A stretch of DNA of 64,000 nt from an uncultured Clostridia bacterium (GCA_934254725.1 CAKQLR010000002.1:1-64000), one strand, 5' to 3'. Positions 31,223-45,900 are shown, numbered from the stretch's first letter. A program made the numbers and translations. Notes: generated from the letters alone by a model not told the origin.

Positions 31223-33010
31223 ATGAAAAATTTTACATCGGATAGTTTACGCGAAACGTATCTTTCTTTCTTTGAAAGCAAAGGGCACAAAAGAATCCCC
31301 TCCGCTTCTCTCATTCCCGAAAACGACCCTACGGTTTTGTTCACCACTGCGGGAATGCATCCGCTCGTTCCCTATCTTTTAGGCGAAAAACATCCTGCGG
31401 GCGTAAGACTTACGGACGTTCAGAAATGCGTTCGTACGGGCGATATCGACGAGGTCGGCGACGATAAACACTGCACATTCTTCGAGATGCTCGGCAACTG
31501 GTCGCTCGGCGATTATTTCAAAAAGGAAATGATACCCTGGAGCTTTGAATTTTTAACTTCTGAAAAATACCTCGGCATACCGGTGGAAGAGCTTGCCGTT
31601 TCCGTTTTCGAGGGCGACGAATCCGTTCCCCGCGACGATGAAGCCGCAGAACTTTGGGAAAAGTGCGGAGTAAAAAAGGAAAACATTTACTTCCTGCCGA
31701 GAAGCGCCAACTGGTGGGGCCCCGCAGGACTTACAGGACCTTGCGGACCCGATACCGAAATGCACATTATAAGAAAGCCGAAATGCTCCCCGAATTGCAA
31801 TCCATCCTGCGACTGCGGCGCGTTCATGGAAATATGGAACGACGTCTTCATGCAGTACAACAAAAACGAACAGGGCGGTTACGAGCCTTTAAAGCAGAAA
31901 AACGTAGACACGGGCATGGGGCTTGAAAGAACGCTTTGCATAATGACGGGTGCAAAAACCGTTTACGATACCGACCTTTTCAAGGATGCGATTGCCCTTC
32001 TCGACGAGCTTACCGGCAAGCACTACCTTGACGACGAGGAAACGACCAAAGCATACAGAATAGTTCTTGACCATACGAGAACGGCTACGTTCCTCCTTGG
32101 CGATACAAAAGGAATCGTTCCGTCCAACACCGATCAGGGCTACGTTTTAAGGCGACTTATCCGCCGTGCGGTCAGGTTCGGCAGAAAGCTCAATCTTCCG
32201 GAGGGCGGCCTTAAAAAGCTTGCCACCGTGTTCGTTGAAAAATACAAGGACGTTTACCCCGAACTTAAAGAAAACGAACAGAAAGTTTTATCCGAACTCA
32301 CTATGGAAGAAGAAAAATTCTCCAAAACGCTCGAGGGCGGTCTTAAAGAGTTCAATAAAGTAATTACGCATATTCAGGGCAACGTGTTCCCCGGCAAAAC
32401 GGCGTTCAGGCTTTACGATACGTTCGGCTTCCCCGTGGAAATCACCGAGGAGCTTGCAAGAGAACAAGGCTTTACCGTCGATAAAGAGGCTTACGAAAAC
32501 GCATTCAAGGAACACCAAGCTAAGTCCCACGCGGGCAGCGAACAGAAATTCGCCTGCGGTCTTGCCGACCACAAGGAAGAAACTACTCGCCTGCACACAG
32601 CAACGCACCTTCTCCACGCGGCTTTGAGAAAAGTTCTTTCGGAGGACGTTCAGCAGAAAGGCTCCAACATAACCGAAGAAAGACTTCGTTTCGACTTCAA
32701 CTTCCCCCGCCCGATGACGCAGGAAGAAATTAAAGCCGTCGAGGATATGGTTAACGACGTTATCGCTCAAAACATTCCCGTCGTTATGAAGGAAATGTCC
32801 GTGGACGAAGCTAAGGCGGAAGGTTTCCTCGGGTTGTTCACCTCTAAGTACGGCGACGTGGTTAAGACCTATTCGATAGGAGAATTCTCCAAAGAGATTT
32901 GCGGCGGTCCGCATGCAGAAAAAACGGGCGACCTCGGCAAATTCAAAATAGTTAAAGAACAATCTTCTTCTGCAGGCATAAGAAGAATTAAAGCTATTTT
33001 AGAAAAATAA
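31223..33010 (+). CDS. alaS: alanyl-tRNA synthetase, short form without C-Ala domain
   Basis: 595 residues from ATG 31223 (AAGAGG upstream); typical bacterial AlaRS has about 870. The catalytic core is present (SFFESKGHKRIPSASLIP, RTGDIDEVGD, FFEMLGNWSLGDYF) as is the editing domain with THTATHLLHAAL and CGGPHAEKTGDLGKF. The chain stops at GIRRIKAILEK, so the DHHA1/C-Ala domain is missing. Core wording such as TTAGMHPLVPYLLGEKHP differs from the usual AGMNQFK form and recalls the short AlaRS lineage I associate with Patescibacteria and some Clostridia. A strong terminator follows, so this is a full gene and not a truncated one. No T-box was seen upstream. Confidence 0.94.
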   Translation: MKNFTSDSLRETYLSFFESKGHKRIPSASLIPENDPTVLFTTAGMHPLVPYLLGEKHPAGVRLTDVQKCVRTGDIDEVGDDKHCTFFEMLGNWSLGDYFKKEMIPWSFEFLTSEKYLGIPVEELAVSVFEGDESVPRDDEAAELWEKCGVKKENIYFLPRSANWWGPAGLTGPCGPDTEMHIIRKPKCSPNCNPSCDCGAFMEIWNDVFMQYNKNEQGGYEPLKQKNVDTGMGLERTLCIMTGAKTVYDTDLFKDAIALLDELTGKHYLDDEETTKAYRIVLDHTRTATFLLGDTKGIVPSNTDQGYVLRRLIRRAVRFGRKLNLPEGGLKKLATVFVEKYKDVYPELKENEQKVLSELTMEEEKFSKTLEGGLKEFNKVITHIQGNVFPGKTAFRLYDTFGFPVEITEELAREQGFTVDKEAYENAFKEHQAKSHAGSEQKFACGLADHKEETTRLHTATHLLHAALRKVLSEDVQQKGSNITEERLRFDFNFPRPMTQEEIKAVEDMVNDVIAQNIPVVMKEMSVDEAKAEGFLGLFTSKYGDVVKTYSIGEFSKEICGGPHAEKTGDLGKFKIVKEQSSSAGIRRIKAILEK

Positions 33011-33042
33011 GCGCTGCTCACAGTGCAAACACAGACTGTAAT

Positions 33043-33076
33043 AAAAAGGGGCTGAATTTCAAAAAAGCCCCTTTTT
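33043..33076 (+). terminator. terminator of alaS
   Basis: Perfect 11-bp stem AAAAAGGGGCT / AGCCCCTTTTT, 12-base loop, T tract included in the 3' arm. Confidence 0.9.
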
Positions 33077-33096
33077 CACACAAAAACGAGGTAAAA

Positions 33097-33723
33097 ATGG
33101 TTGAAAGCTTTTTGAGCGTCAATGGGGAAAACATCTCGGAAACGGTTATCGAACGCTCTAAATTCATAACCCGTGTTAAGAGAATTTCGGGCGAGGACGA
33201 GGCGCGTGAGTTTATCGAAAGCGTAAGGAAAAAGCACTCGGACGCAACTCATAACTGTTACGCATACGTCGCGAGCGAGGACGGTAACCTGATGAAATTT
33301 TCGGACGACGGCGAGCCGCAAGGCACGGCGGGCATGCCCATGCTTGACGTTTTGAGGAACAAAAAAATTATGATGACCGTCGCCGTGGTTACGAGATATT
33401 TCGGCGGGGTCAAGCTCGGTGCGGGAGGGCTTGTACGCGCATATTCCGGGTGCGTTGCCGAGCTTTTAAATAACACGGAAATTGTTTCAAACGAGCTTTC
33501 GGTAGAAGCTTCCATAGAGGTTTCCTACGATTTATATCCTCTGTTTTTAAAGTATTCGGCGAACAAAAAAGTAAAAGTTTTATCTCAGGGTTTTTCCGGA
33601 AATGTATCGATAACCTGCGTTTTACCGCGCGTTTTTGAAAAAGAATTTTTTGACGGGCTTACCGATTTCCTTTTAGGTAAGATAAAAATCGAAAAGAACA
33701 AGGAGTATTTTTACTGCTATTGA
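33097..33723 (+). CDS. yigZ: YigZ/IMPACT family protein
   Basis: 208 residues. The UPF0029 N-domain holds the family signature: SKFITRVKRISGEDEAREFI, HNCYAYVASEDGNLMKFSDDGEPQGTAGMPML and VVTRYFGGVKLGAGGLVRAYS. A C-terminal DUF1949 ferredoxin-like domain follows. Related to yeast Yih1/mammalian IMPACT; the bacterial role is not settled. ATG 33097 follows GAGGT. Its stop codon is one base from the recX start, so the pair is coupled. Confidence 0.95.
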   Translation: MVESFLSVNGENISETVIERSKFITRVKRISGEDEAREFIESVRKKHSDATHNCYAYVASEDGNLMKFSDDGEPQGTAGMPMLDVLRNKKIMMTVAVVTRYFGGVKLGAGGLVRAYSGCVAELLNNTEIVSNELSVEASIEVSYDLYPLFLKYSANKKVKVLSQGFSGNVSITCVLPRVFEKEFFDGLTDFLLGKIKIEKNKEYFYCY

Positions 33724-33724
33724 T

Positions 33725-34348
33725 ATGAAAACGATTACAGCCATAACGCCTCAGACAAAGGCGCCTGACAGATGCAATATTTACCTTGACGGCGAGTTCT
33801 TTTGCGGAATGAGTTTGCTTACAGTTATGAAAAACCGACTTAAAGTCGGTACAAAAATCGACGCGAAAGCGATAGAAGAAATTCAGCTTCAAACGGAAAA
33901 AGACGAAGCACTGGACAAGGCAATGACGCTGTTATCCTCGTTTGAGAAAACCGAAAAACAGGTGCGGGATTACCTTAAAACAAAGGGTTATACGCCCCTT
34001 GTAATTTCTTACGTCACCGACAAACTCTGCGAATACGGATTTCTGAGCGACGAGAGTTTTGCCGAAAGATATGCCGATGCTTATGCAAAGAAAAAGGGCG
34101 CACGGCTTATTGCTTTGGAATTAAAACGCAAAGGCATTGCCGAAGATACTGCAACTGCTGCAACCGACAAACTCGGCGACCAGACAGAATTTGCCGTTCA
34201 GCTTGCGGAAAAATACATTAAGAATAAAGAACTCGATATAAAAACAAAACAGAAGCTTTACAGGCATCTGCTTTCAAAAGGATTTTCGTATGAAGAAGTT
34301 CAATCCTCAATAGACCGTGTATTCGGTTTTAGCGACGATGATCAATAG
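33725..34348 (+). CDS. recX: regulatory protein RecX
   Basis: 207 residues. Three-helix repeats of the RecX family: LDKAMTLLSSFEKTEKQVRDYLKTKGY, VTDKLCEYGFLSDESFAERYADAYAKKKGARLIALELKRKGI and a third repeat with YRHLLSKGFSYEEVQSSI. It starts with an extended beta region (ITAITPQTKAPDRCNIYLDGEF) as in Bacillus RecX. Inhibits or modulates RecA filaments. recA is not adjacent; co-transcribed with yigZ. Confidence 0.93.
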   Translation: MKTITAITPQTKAPDRCNIYLDGEFFCGMSLLTVMKNRLKVGTKIDAKAIEEIQLQTEKDEALDKAMTLLSSFEKTEKQVRDYLKTKGYTPLVISYVTDKLCEYGFLSDESFAERYADAYAKKKGARLIALELKRKGIAEDTATAATDKLGDQTEFAVQLAEKYIKNKELDIKTKQKLYRHLLSKGFSYEEVQSSIDRVFGFSDDDQ

Positions 34349-34580
34349 CTTATAGTCTATTATTATACTAACTATCGGAAAGGCGCTTTTAGACTATTCC
34401 ACAACTACTCAAAACAATAAGTCTTGTACAATCTCGGTCGTTTGCAATAAAAAACAAAACCCTCTATTCTCACTCACCGACATAAGTGTTTTTTTACTTA
34501 TTCATTACTTAAAAAATCTATCACCCTAAGCATAGCTTTCCCCATCAACGTTAATATATTTTATTTTTCGTTAAACGACT

Positions 34581-34611
34581 AAAAGGCTATAAGAACTTCT
34601 CATAGCCTTTT
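34581..34611 (-). terminator. terminator of tuf
   Basis: Perfect 10-bp stem AAAAGGCTAT / ATAGCCTTTT, loop of 11; works in both directions, so it may also close the recX transcript. The rest of the 34349-34641 spacer shows only one copy of an 18-mer also found at 5416. Confidence 0.85.
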
Positions 34612-34641
34612 ATGTTTGATTTACTTATCGTTTAACTGAAA

Positions 34642-35862
34642 TTACTTAATAATTTCGGAAACAACGCCGGAACCAACCGTTCTGCCGCCTTCACGGATAG
34701 CGAAACGGAGACCTTTTTCGATAGCGATAGGAGTGATAAGCTCAACGGTGATAGTAACGTTATCTCCGGGCATAACCATTTCTACGCCTTCGGGAAGGGT
34801 GATAGAACCGGTAACGTCGGTAGTTCTGAAGTAGAACTGAGGACGATAGTTGTTAAAGAACGGGGTGTGACGTCCGCCTTCTTCTTTGGTCAAAACGTAA
34901 ACTTCGCCTTTGAAGTTGGTGTGGGGATGAATCGAACCGGGTTTAGCGATAACCTGACCTCTTTCGATAGCCTTTCTGTCGATACCACGGAGAAGTGCAC
35001 CTACGTTGTCGCCTGCCTGAGCTTCGTCAAGAAGTTTTCTGAACATTTCAAGACCGGTAATAACAGTGTTGGTGGGTTTTTCCTGGAGACCAACGATTTC
35101 AGCTGCATCGCCAACGTGTGCTACACCACGTTCAACTCTGCCCGTAGCAACGGTACCACGACCGGAAATCGTGAATACGTCTTCGACAGGGAGAAGGAAG
35201 GGCTTGCTGTCCTCACGCTGCGGGTTAGGAATGTAGTTGTCGATAGCGTCCATAAGAGCGAGTATCGGCTGGCATTCGGGAGAAGCGAGAACTTCTTCGT
35301 CGGAGCATCCGGAAGTAGCTTTTTCAAGAGCTTTAAGAGCGGAACCCTTGATGATGGGGGTTTCGTCTCCGGGGAAGCCGTAGGAGCTGAGAAGTTCACG
35401 GATTTCCATTTCTACGAGTTCGAGAAGTTCGGGATCGTCAACTTGATCGGTCTTGTTCATGAATACTACGATATAAGGAACGCCAACCTGTCTTGCGAGA
35501 AGGATGTGTTCACGAGTCTGAGGCATAGGACCGTCGGTAGCTGCAACTACGAGGATTGCGCCGTCCATCTGAGCAGCGCCGGTAATCATGTTCTTAACGT
35601 AGTCTGCGTGGCCCGGGCAGTCAACGTGAGCGTAGTGACGGGTAGCCGTCTGATACTCAACGTGAGCGGTGTTAATCGTTATACCTCTTGCTTTTTCTTC
35701 AGGCGCTTTATCGATTTCGTCATATCTCATTTTAGCTGCCTGACCCTTGCAAGCCATAACCATAGTGATAGCTGCGGTAAGAGTGGTCTTGCCGTGGTCA
35801 ACGTGACCGATGGTACCGACGTTTACGTGCGGTTTGCTTCTGTCAAATTTAGCTTTTGCCAT
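34642..35862 (-). CDS. tuf: translation elongation factor EF-Tu
   Basis: 406 residues. P-loop [11 protein letters not shown], switch [18 protein letters not shown] and the SALK G5 motif, followed by domains 2 and 3 ([26 protein letters not shown]). About ten residues longer than average because of a Cys-containing insert after SALKALEKA ([17 protein letters not shown]). Delivers aminoacyl-tRNA to the ribosome. Last gene of the str block; a long hairpin separates it from fusA. ATG 35862 follows GGAGGAAA. Confidence 0.98.
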   Translation of the reverse strand: MAKAKFDRSKPHVNVGTIGHVDHGKTTLTAAITMVMACKGQAAKMRYDEIDKAPEEKARGITINTAHVEYQTATRHYAHVDCPGHADYVKNMITGAAQMDGAILVVAATDGPMPQTREHILLARQVGVPYIVVFMNKTDQVDDPELLELVEMEIRELLSSYGFPGDETPIIKGSALKALEKATSGCSDEEVLASPECQPILALMDAIDNYIPNPQREDSKPFLLPVEDVFTISGRGTVATGRVERGVAHVGDAAEIVGLQEKPTNTVITGLEMFRKLLDEAQAGDNVGALLRGIDRKAIERGQVIAKPGSIHPHTNFKGEVYVLTKEEGGRHTPFFNNYRPQFYFRTTDVTGSITLPEGVEMVMPGDNVTITVELITPIAIEKGLRFAIREGGRTVGSGVVSEIIK

Positions 35863-35909
35863 TGTTGTGTTTCCTCCGATTAAAGATTTGTTTTTATTTT
35901 TTAATTTTT

Positions 35910-35953
35910 CAGGAATTCCGCGGGGAGAAATTTTCCCCTGTTAGGTGTTCCTG
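35910..35953 (-). other. two-tier stem-loop in the fusA-tuf spacer
   Basis: Outer stem CAGGAA / TTCCTG encloses an inner stem GGGGAAAA / TTTCTCCCC. On the minus strand it is followed by AAAAATT, not T, so it is not a standard terminator. RNA processing or mRNA protection between the two highly expressed genes is possible. Confidence 0.45.
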
Positions 35954-36010
35954 TTACCTATTTTTTTATTGGCGAAGAATTTTACTTTTATTCAAATTCT
36001 ATGACGATTT

Positions 36011-38086
36011 TTAGTTACGCGCTCTGTCGCCGATAATCTTTTCGGCAACGCTCTTCGGCACTTCGTAATAGTGGCTGAACTGCATAGTATACTGTCCGCG
36101 ACCTTGCGTTCTGCTTCTGAGGTCGGTAGCGTAACCGAACATTTCGGAAAGCGGAATGTTCGCGTTAATTACCTTGGAGCCGTTTCTGTCCTCTGTACCG
36201 GTGATGTTACCGCGACGGCTGGATACGTTACCCATAAGGTCGCCGAAGTAATCTTCGGGGGTAACTATTTCAACCTTCATGATAGGCTCGAGAAGTACGG
36301 GTTTCGCCTTGGAAGCGCCGTCCTTAAACGCAAGTGAACCTGCGATCTTGAACGCCATTTCGGACGAGTCGACTTCGTGGTAAGAACCATCGTAAACGGT
36401 TGCTTTGAAGTCAACGACTTCGTAACCTGCAAGAATACCGTTCTTAGCTGCTTCTTCGATACCTTTGTTGATAGGCTGAATGTATTCCTTGGGAATGCTT
36501 CCGCCGACCGTCTGGTCTTCGAATACATAACCGCTGCCCGGTTCGAGAGGTTCGAGGTGAATCTTACAGTGACCGTATTGTCCTTTACCGCCGGACTGAC
36601 GCTTGTACATACCTTCCGCGTCGACAGCCTGACGGAACGTTTCTCTGTAAGCAACCTGAGGCTTACCTACCGTTGCTTCTACTTTGAATTCACGGAGAAG
36701 TCTGTCTACGATAATTTCAAGGTGAAGTTCGCCCATGCCGGCGATGATGGTTTGCCCGGTGTCTTTATCCGTATAAGTCTTGAACGTGGGGTCTTCTTCG
36801 GCAAGCTTGATTAAAGCGAGCGTCATTTTTTCCTGTCCCTGTTTTGTCTTAGGTTCGATTGCAACCTGAATAACCGGATCGGGGAACTCCATCTGTTCAA
36901 GAATGATGGGGTGCATCATATCGCAAAGAGTATCGCCTGTGGTAGTTTCTTTAAGACCTACCAAAGCGCAAATATCGCCCGAGTAAATTTCGGGGATTTC
37001 TTCACGATGGTTAGCGTGCATCTGAAGAATTCTTCCCACTCTTTCCTTCTTCTGCTTAGTGCTGTTGTAAACGTAAGAACCTGCGGAAAGTTTTCCGGAA
37101 TAACAACGGAAGAATGCAAGTTTACCTACGAACGGGTCAGCCATAATCTTGAAGGCAAGACCGGAGAAAGGTTCTTCGTCGCAAGTCTTTCTCTCTTCTT
37201 CTTTTCCGTCGGGGGTAACGCCTTTAATGTGGTCTACATCCAACGGCGAAGGGAGATAATCGACGATAGAGTCGAGAAGAAGCTGAACGCCTTTGTTCCT
37301 GTAGCTGGAGCCGCAGAGAACGAGGGTACACTTCATATCGATAGTGGCTTTACGGAGAGCTGCTTTGATTTCGGGGATGGTAAGTTCGCCCGTTTCAAAG
37401 AATTTCTCCATCAAAGCGTCGTCCTGCTCGGCAGCGAGTTCTACGATAGCCTGACGAGCTTCGGTAGCTTCGTCGAGCATATCTGCGGGAACGTCGGTGA
37501 TTTCAATTTCTTTTCCGAGGTCGTCTTTGTAAATTTCCGCCTTAAATTCAACAAGGTCGATTATACCCTTGAAGGTATCTTCCTTGCCGATAGGCAAAGC
37601 GATGGGAACGGCATTTGTCTTTAATCTGTCGCGCATCATCTGTACGGCACCGTAGAAGTTCGCACCGTTTATATCCATTTTGTTGATATAAGCAATACGG
37701 GGAACCCTATACTTGTCCGCCTGACGCCAAACCGTTTCGCTGTGAGGCTCAACGCCGCCCTTAGCGCAGAAAGTAGCCACCGTTCCGTCGAGAACGCGGA
37801 GAGATCTTTCAACCTCTACGGTAAAGTCAACGTGACCGGGGGTGTCGATGATATTGATTCTGCAGCCCTTCCACTGGCAAGTGGTTGCGGCGGAGGTGAT
37901 GGTAATACCACGTTCCTGTTCCTGAACCATCCAGTCCATCGTAGCGGAACCTTCGTGCGTTTCGCCGAGTTTGTGGGTTTTGCCCGTATAGAAAAGGATA
38001 CGTTCGGTAGTGGTGGTTTTGCCGGCGTCGATGTGCGCCATTATGCCGATATTCCTGGTGTCTTTAAGCTGAAATTGTCTGGGCAT
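36011..38086 (-). CDS. fusA: translation elongation factor EF-G
   Basis: 691 residues. GTPase motifs: [27 protein letters not shown] (switch I), [17 protein letters not shown] and NKMD. Domain IV contains [14 protein letters not shown] and the C-terminal [22 protein letters not shown]. Catalyses translocation of tRNA and mRNA and takes part in ribosome recycling. Standard length and complete. Fourteen bases after rpsG in the str operon; TAAGGAG precedes ATG 38086. Confidence 0.98.
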   Translation of the reverse strand: MPRQFQLKDTRNIGIMAHIDAGKTTTTERILFYTGKTHKLGETHEGSATMDWMVQEQERGITITSAATTCQWKGCRINIIDTPGHVDFTVEVERSLRVLDGTVATFCAKGGVEPHSETVWRQADKYRVPRIAYINKMDINGANFYGAVQMMRDRLKTNAVPIALPIGKEDTFKGIIDLVEFKAEIYKDDLGKEIEITDVPADMLDEATEARQAIVELAAEQDDALMEKFFETGELTIPEIKAALRKATIDMKCTLVLCGSSYRNKGVQLLLDSIVDYLPSPLDVDHIKGVTPDGKEEERKTCDEEPFSGLAFKIMADPFVGKLAFFRCYSGKLSAGSYVYNSTKQKKERVGRILQMHANHREEIPEIYSGDICALVGLKETTTGDTLCDMMHPIILEQMEFPDPVIQVAIEPKTKQGQEKMTLALIKLAEEDPTFKTYTDKDTGQTIIAGMGELHLEIIVDRLLREFKVEATVGKPQVAYRETFRQAVDAEGMYKRQSGGKGQYGHCKIHLEPLEPGSGYVFEDQTVGGSIPKEYIQPINKGIEEAAKNGILAGYEVVDFKATVYDGSYHEVDSSEMAFKIAGSLAFKDGASKAKPVLLEPIMKVEIVTPEDYFGDLMGNVSSRRGNITGTEDRNGSKVINANIPLSEMFGYATDLRSRTQGRGQYTMQFSHYYEVPKSVAEKIIGDRARN

Positions 38087-38101
38087 ATAATCTCCTTAAG
38101 A

Positions 38102-38572
38102 TTACCAACGGAAATGTGCGAAAGCTTTGTTTGCTTCTGCCATTCTGTGGGTATCTTCCTTCTTCTTGACAGCTCCGCCCGTTCCGTTGTAAGCGTCCAT
38201 AAGCTCGTTTGCAAGTCTTGTGCTCATAAGCCTGTCGCTTCTTTTTCTCGCGTTAATAACAATCCATCTGATTGCAAGCGTCTGTCTTCTTTCGGGTCTG
38301 ATTTCGATTGGAACCTGATAGTTGGAGCCGCCTACGCGTCTTGCTTTTACTTCAAGCACAGGCATAACGTTTGCCATTGCCTGGTTGAATATTTCCATTG
38401 CGTCTACGCCGAGCTTTTCGCTCATTGCGGTGAACGCGTCGTAAACGATTGTCTGAGCCGTTCCTTTTTTACCGTCGAGCATAATCTGGTTAACGAGTTT
38501 CGTAACCACTTTGCTGCCGTATATAGGATCCGGCAAAACGTCCCTTTTGGGTACGCCGCCTCTTCTTGGCAT
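38102..38572 (-). CDS. rpsG: 30S ribosomal protein S7
   Basis: 156 residues, [26 protein letters not shown] start, [27 protein letters not shown] core and the AHFRW end. Binds the 3' major domain of 16S rRNA and nucleates head assembly. The 172-bp spacer between rpsL and this gene contains three stem-loops and may be the site of S7 autoregulation. Confidence 0.98.
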   Translation of the reverse strand: MPRRGGVPKRDVLPDPIYGSKVVTKLVNQIMLDGKKGTAQTIVYDAFTAMSEKLGVDAMEIFNQAMANVMPVLEVKARRVGGSNYQVPIEIRPERRQTLAIRWIVINARKRSDRLMSTRLANELMDAYNGTGGAVKKKEDTHRMAEANKAFAHFRW

Positions 38573-38603
38573 AGTTTAGTCCTCCTTAAAAAATGATATT
38601 TGC

Positions 38604-38673
38604 GAGGCTCAAAGCCTCAGTACAGCTATCGCGTCGCTTTAAGCGAGCGAACCTTCTGCCGCAGGCCGCGGCA
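38604..38673 (-). promoter_or_regulatory. structured rpsL-rpsG spacer, candidate S7 leader
   Basis: Three hairpins: GAGGCT/AGCCTC (38604-38618), TCGCT/AGCGA (38634-38646) and TGCCGC/GCGGCA (38657-38673). None is followed by T residues on the minus strand. In E. coli S7 represses its operon by binding between S12 and S7; whether this spacer resembles 16S rRNA is not tested. Confidence 0.4.
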
Positions 38674-38744
38674 TACTGCCTACTTTATATGGAATTACGA
38701 ATATTTCCGAACAAGTAGGGGTTGTGTTAAACTTTTACGAATAA

Positions 38745-39116
38745 TTATTTAGGTCTCTTTGCGCCGTATTTGGAACGAGCCTGTCTGCGTTTTGCAACGC
38801 CTGCAGTATCCAAAGTGCCGCGAATGATGTGGTATCTTACACCAGGTAAATCCTTAACTTTGCCGCCGCGGATTAAAACGGAGCTGTGCTCCTGAAGGTT
38901 GTGACCTTCACCCGGAATGTAAACGGTACCTTCCTGCTTATTCGTAAGACGTACACGGGCAATCTTTCTCAAAGCCGAGTTAGGCTTTTTAGGAGAAGTT
39001 GTGGTAACCGAAAGGCATACGCCTCTTCTCTGAGGGCAATTCTCCAAAATAGGAGCTTTACTCTTGTAGGTAACCTTTTCCCTGCCGTTTTTGATGAGCT
39101 GGTTAATTGTAGGCAT
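38745..39116 (-). CDS. rpsL: 30S ribosomal protein S12
   Basis: 123 residues. [14 protein letters not shown] start, [53 protein letters not shown] and the basic end. The lysines in PKKPNS and GGKVKDLPG are the wild-type residues at the positions linked to streptomycin resistance. Ribosomal decoding centre protein. First gene after the str promoter, separated from rpoC by a terminator and about 300 bp. Confidence 0.98.
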   Translation of the reverse strand: MPTINQLIKNGREKVTYKSKAPILENCPQRRGVCLSVTTTSPKKPNSALRKIARVRLTNKQEGTVYIPGEGHNLQEHSSVLIRGGKVKDLPGVRYHIIRGTLDTAGVAKRRQARSKYGAKRPK

Positions 39117-39195
39117 TCTGTTCTTTACCTCCTTGTTCTTTTTAGGAAATATCTCGTAATACCGTATATCGGTATTTTAAGAAGCGTAATTATTT

Positions 39196-39226
39196 CGCCC
39201 TTGCGGGCGCGTTTTTCGTTAACGCG
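39196..39226 (-). promoter_or_regulatory. overlapping stem-loops in the str operon leader
   Basis: CGCCC/GGGCG (39196-39209, four-base loop) and CGCGTT/AACGCG (39208-39226) share two bases, so full forms exclude each other. They lie in the 160-base leader between the str promoter and rpsL. An attenuation role is a guess. Confidence 0.35.
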
Positions 39227-39286
39227 ACAAAAGACAGTCCCGACGGGTTCTCCCCCGAAACCGCTTATACAGCCACTAACTATTTA

Positions 39287-39315
39287 ATTTTAACACAAAA
39301 AAATCCGATAGTCAA
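39287..39315 (-). promoter_or_regulatory. sigma-A promoter of the rpsL-rpsG-fusA-tuf operon
   Basis: Minus strand TTGACT (39315-39310), 17-bp spacer, TAAAAT (39292-39287). Start near 39280. Confidence 0.8.
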
Positions 39316-39357
39316 TAATTTTTCCCGTCAAGCAAAAAATAACATTGCTTTGCAGAC

Positions 39358-39396
39358 AAAAAAATTATGTTCGGGGCGGAAAATTTTCCGCCCGAA
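39358..39396 (-). terminator. terminator of rpoC
   Basis: Minus strand stem TTCGGGCGGAAAA / TTTTCCGCCCCGAA (one bulge), followed by a T-rich run. It ends rpoBC transcription, so the downstream str genes rely on their own promoter. Confidence 0.85.
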
Positions 39397-39416
39397 CGAG
39401 TTTTTATGTTATATCT

Positions 39417-42980
<3,564 letters not shown>

Positions 42981-42998
42981 TTATTCTGATAACCTCCC

Positions 42999-45900
42999 TT
43001 AATTATCTTCGTCGAAATCGAAATCGTCCGCGTCGCTGTACTCATCGTCAAAGCCGTTGAATACTTCGTCCTCGTCGAATATGGTATCGTCAACTTCGTC
43101 GTTGTCGTCCTCGAAGATAGAATCGTCAAGATCTCCGTCGTCCTCATCGGGCAGCTCGGTAGCGGGTCTGTCGGTGATTTCAACTTCGTCGTAGTCGATT
43201 TTTTCTCTCGGCGCGGTACGGATATCCGTCTCGTCGTCGATGAGGTCTTTAAGTTTGAGTTCTTCGTGATTTTCGGTAAGAACTTTCATATCGAGGGCAA
43301 GCGCCTGCAATTCTTTGAGAAGAACTTTGAAGGATTCGGGGATACCCGGCTCGCTTATGTTGTTGCCCTTTACTATGGATTCGTAAGTCTTTACACGCCC
43401 GATAACGTCGTCGGACTTGACGGTAAGGATTTCCTGAAGAATATGAGCCGCGCCGTAAGCTTCGAGTGCCCAAACTTCCATTTCACCGAAACGCTGTCCG
43501 CCAAACTGAGCCTTTCCGCCCAGAGGCTGCTGCGTAACGAGGGAGTAAGGACCTGTGGAACGAGCGTGAATCTTATCGTCGACGAGGTGGTGAAGCTTAA
43601 TCATGTACATCTGACCTACGGTAACCCTGTTTTCAAAAGGTTCGCCAGTACGTCCGTCGAACAGCTGAATTTTGCCGTCTACTTCGCCTTCGGAATTTAC
43701 TATATTGTTTTCTTTTAAAAGCTCTCTTATATCTTTCTCGGTAGCGCCGTCGAATACCGGGGTAGCTATCTTCCAGCCGAGCTGTTTGCATACCAAGCCG
43801 AGGTGTACTTCAAGGACCTGACCGATGTTCATACGCGAAGGAACGCCGAGGGGGTTAAGTACGATTTCAAGGGGAGTACCGTCCGCCATGAACGGCATAT
43901 CCGCTTCGGGAAGAATACGCGAAATAACGCCCTTGTTACCGTGACGGCCCGCCATCTTGTCGCCTACGGAAATTTTTCTCTTCTGCGCGATATAAACTCT
44001 TACGAGTTTGTTTACTCCCGGGGGGAGCTCGTCCTTATTTTCACGCGTGAATATCTTTATATCGACGATTATACCGCCTTCGCCGTGAGGAACGCGCAAA
44101 GAAGTATCCCTTACTTCTCTCGCTTTTTCGCCGAAGATAGCGCGTAAAAGTCTTTCTTCGGGGGTGAGTTCAGCTTCTCCCTTAGGCGTTACTTTACCTA
44201 CGAGAATATCGCCGCTTCTTACTTCCGCGCCGATACGGATAATACCATCGTCGCCGAGGTCTTTCAAAGCGTCCTCGCCTACGTTAGGAATATCTCTCGT
44301 GATTTCCTCACTGCCGAGTTTCGTATCTCTGGACTCCGTTTCGAACTCTTCTATATGGATAGAGGTAAATACATCTTCTCTTACGAGTTTTTCGGAAAGA
44401 AGAATAGCATCTTCGTAGTTATAACCTTCCCACGACATGAAGCCGATGGTGATGTTTCTGCCGAGTGCGAGTTCGCCGTTCTGAGTAGCGGGACCGTCTG
44501 CTATTATCTGACCTTTCGTAATAACGTCGCCCTTATCCACTATCGGGTGCTGGTTGAGGCAGGTGCCCTGGTTGGAACGCTCAAACTTCTTAAGAGTGTA
44601 AGTGTGAAGTTTGCCGCCCTTTTCCTCTACGACTATTTCCGCACCGCTTACGGATTTAACTACGCCGTCGTCGGTAGCTATAATCATTACGCCGGAGTCG
44701 TAAGCGATTTTCGCTTCGACGCCCGTAGCAACGATAGGAGCTTCCGGCTTGAGCAGGGGAACTGCCTGACGTTGCATGTTGGAGCCCATGAGCGCACGGT
44801 TGGTATCGTCGTTTTCAAGGAACGGAATAAGTGCGGTTGCGACCGAAACGAGCTGCTTGGGCGATACGTCCATGTAATCAATTTCGTCGCGGGGTTTTTC
44901 AAGTATTTTATCCTGGTCGCGGCAGCCTACGCGCTCGTGAATGAAATATCCGTTTTCGTCGAGCGGTTCGTTAGCCTGCGCAACAGTGTATTTATCTTCT
45001 TCGTCCGCGGTCAGGTAATCAACTATATCGGTTACTCTGCCGGTAGCCTTGTCCACGCGTCTGTAAGCGGATTCGATAAAGCCGAATTCGTTTACCTTAG
45101 CGAACGTGGAAAGAGAAGTTATAAGACCGATGTTCGCGCCTTCGGGCGTTTCTATCGGGCACATTCTGCCGTAGTGAGAGTGGTGAACGTCTCGGACTTC
45201 GAACGTAGCTCTGTCGCGGTTAAGACCGCCGGGGCCGAGTGCAGAAAGCTTACGTTTGTGGGTAAGTTCCGCAATGGGGTTCGTCTGATCCATGAACTGA
45301 GACAACTGAGAAGAACCGAAGAACTCTCTGATTGCCGAGCTTACGGGACGGACGTTGATGAGCGACGAAGGAGTTACTTCTTCGGGGTTCTGAGTACCCA
45401 TTCTTTCTTTGATAACTCTTTCGAGACGAGCGATACCTATTCTGAACTGATTCTGAAGAAGTTCGCCTACGCTTCTTACACGACGGTTGCCGAGGTGGTC
45501 GATGTTATCGCAAGTGCCGATGCCGACCCTGAGATCGAGGTCGTTGGAAATAGCTGCGACTATATCGTCCACGGTGATGTGCTTGTGGTTTAATTTATCG
45601 GTAAGGGGCTTAATGGTTTTCTTCTGCTCTGCGTCGAGCTTGTCGCCGTATTCGCCCTTTTCTATGATTTCGTAGAATTCCTTGCAGGCAGCGACGAATT
45701 TAAGGCGAAGTTCTTTGCGCTTAAGTTCGTTCTTTCTGTCCTCGGGCTTCTCCTCTCCTTCGGGAATTTCTTTTTCTTCTACGTAGAATAATTCGTTTAT
45801 CTCGTTTATATAACGATCCGCAACTTCTTCGATGGTGGAAGTTTTGGTAGCTTCGTAAACGGTTTTGGAGAATTTAAGCGAAGGATAGTGAACTTTTTCG

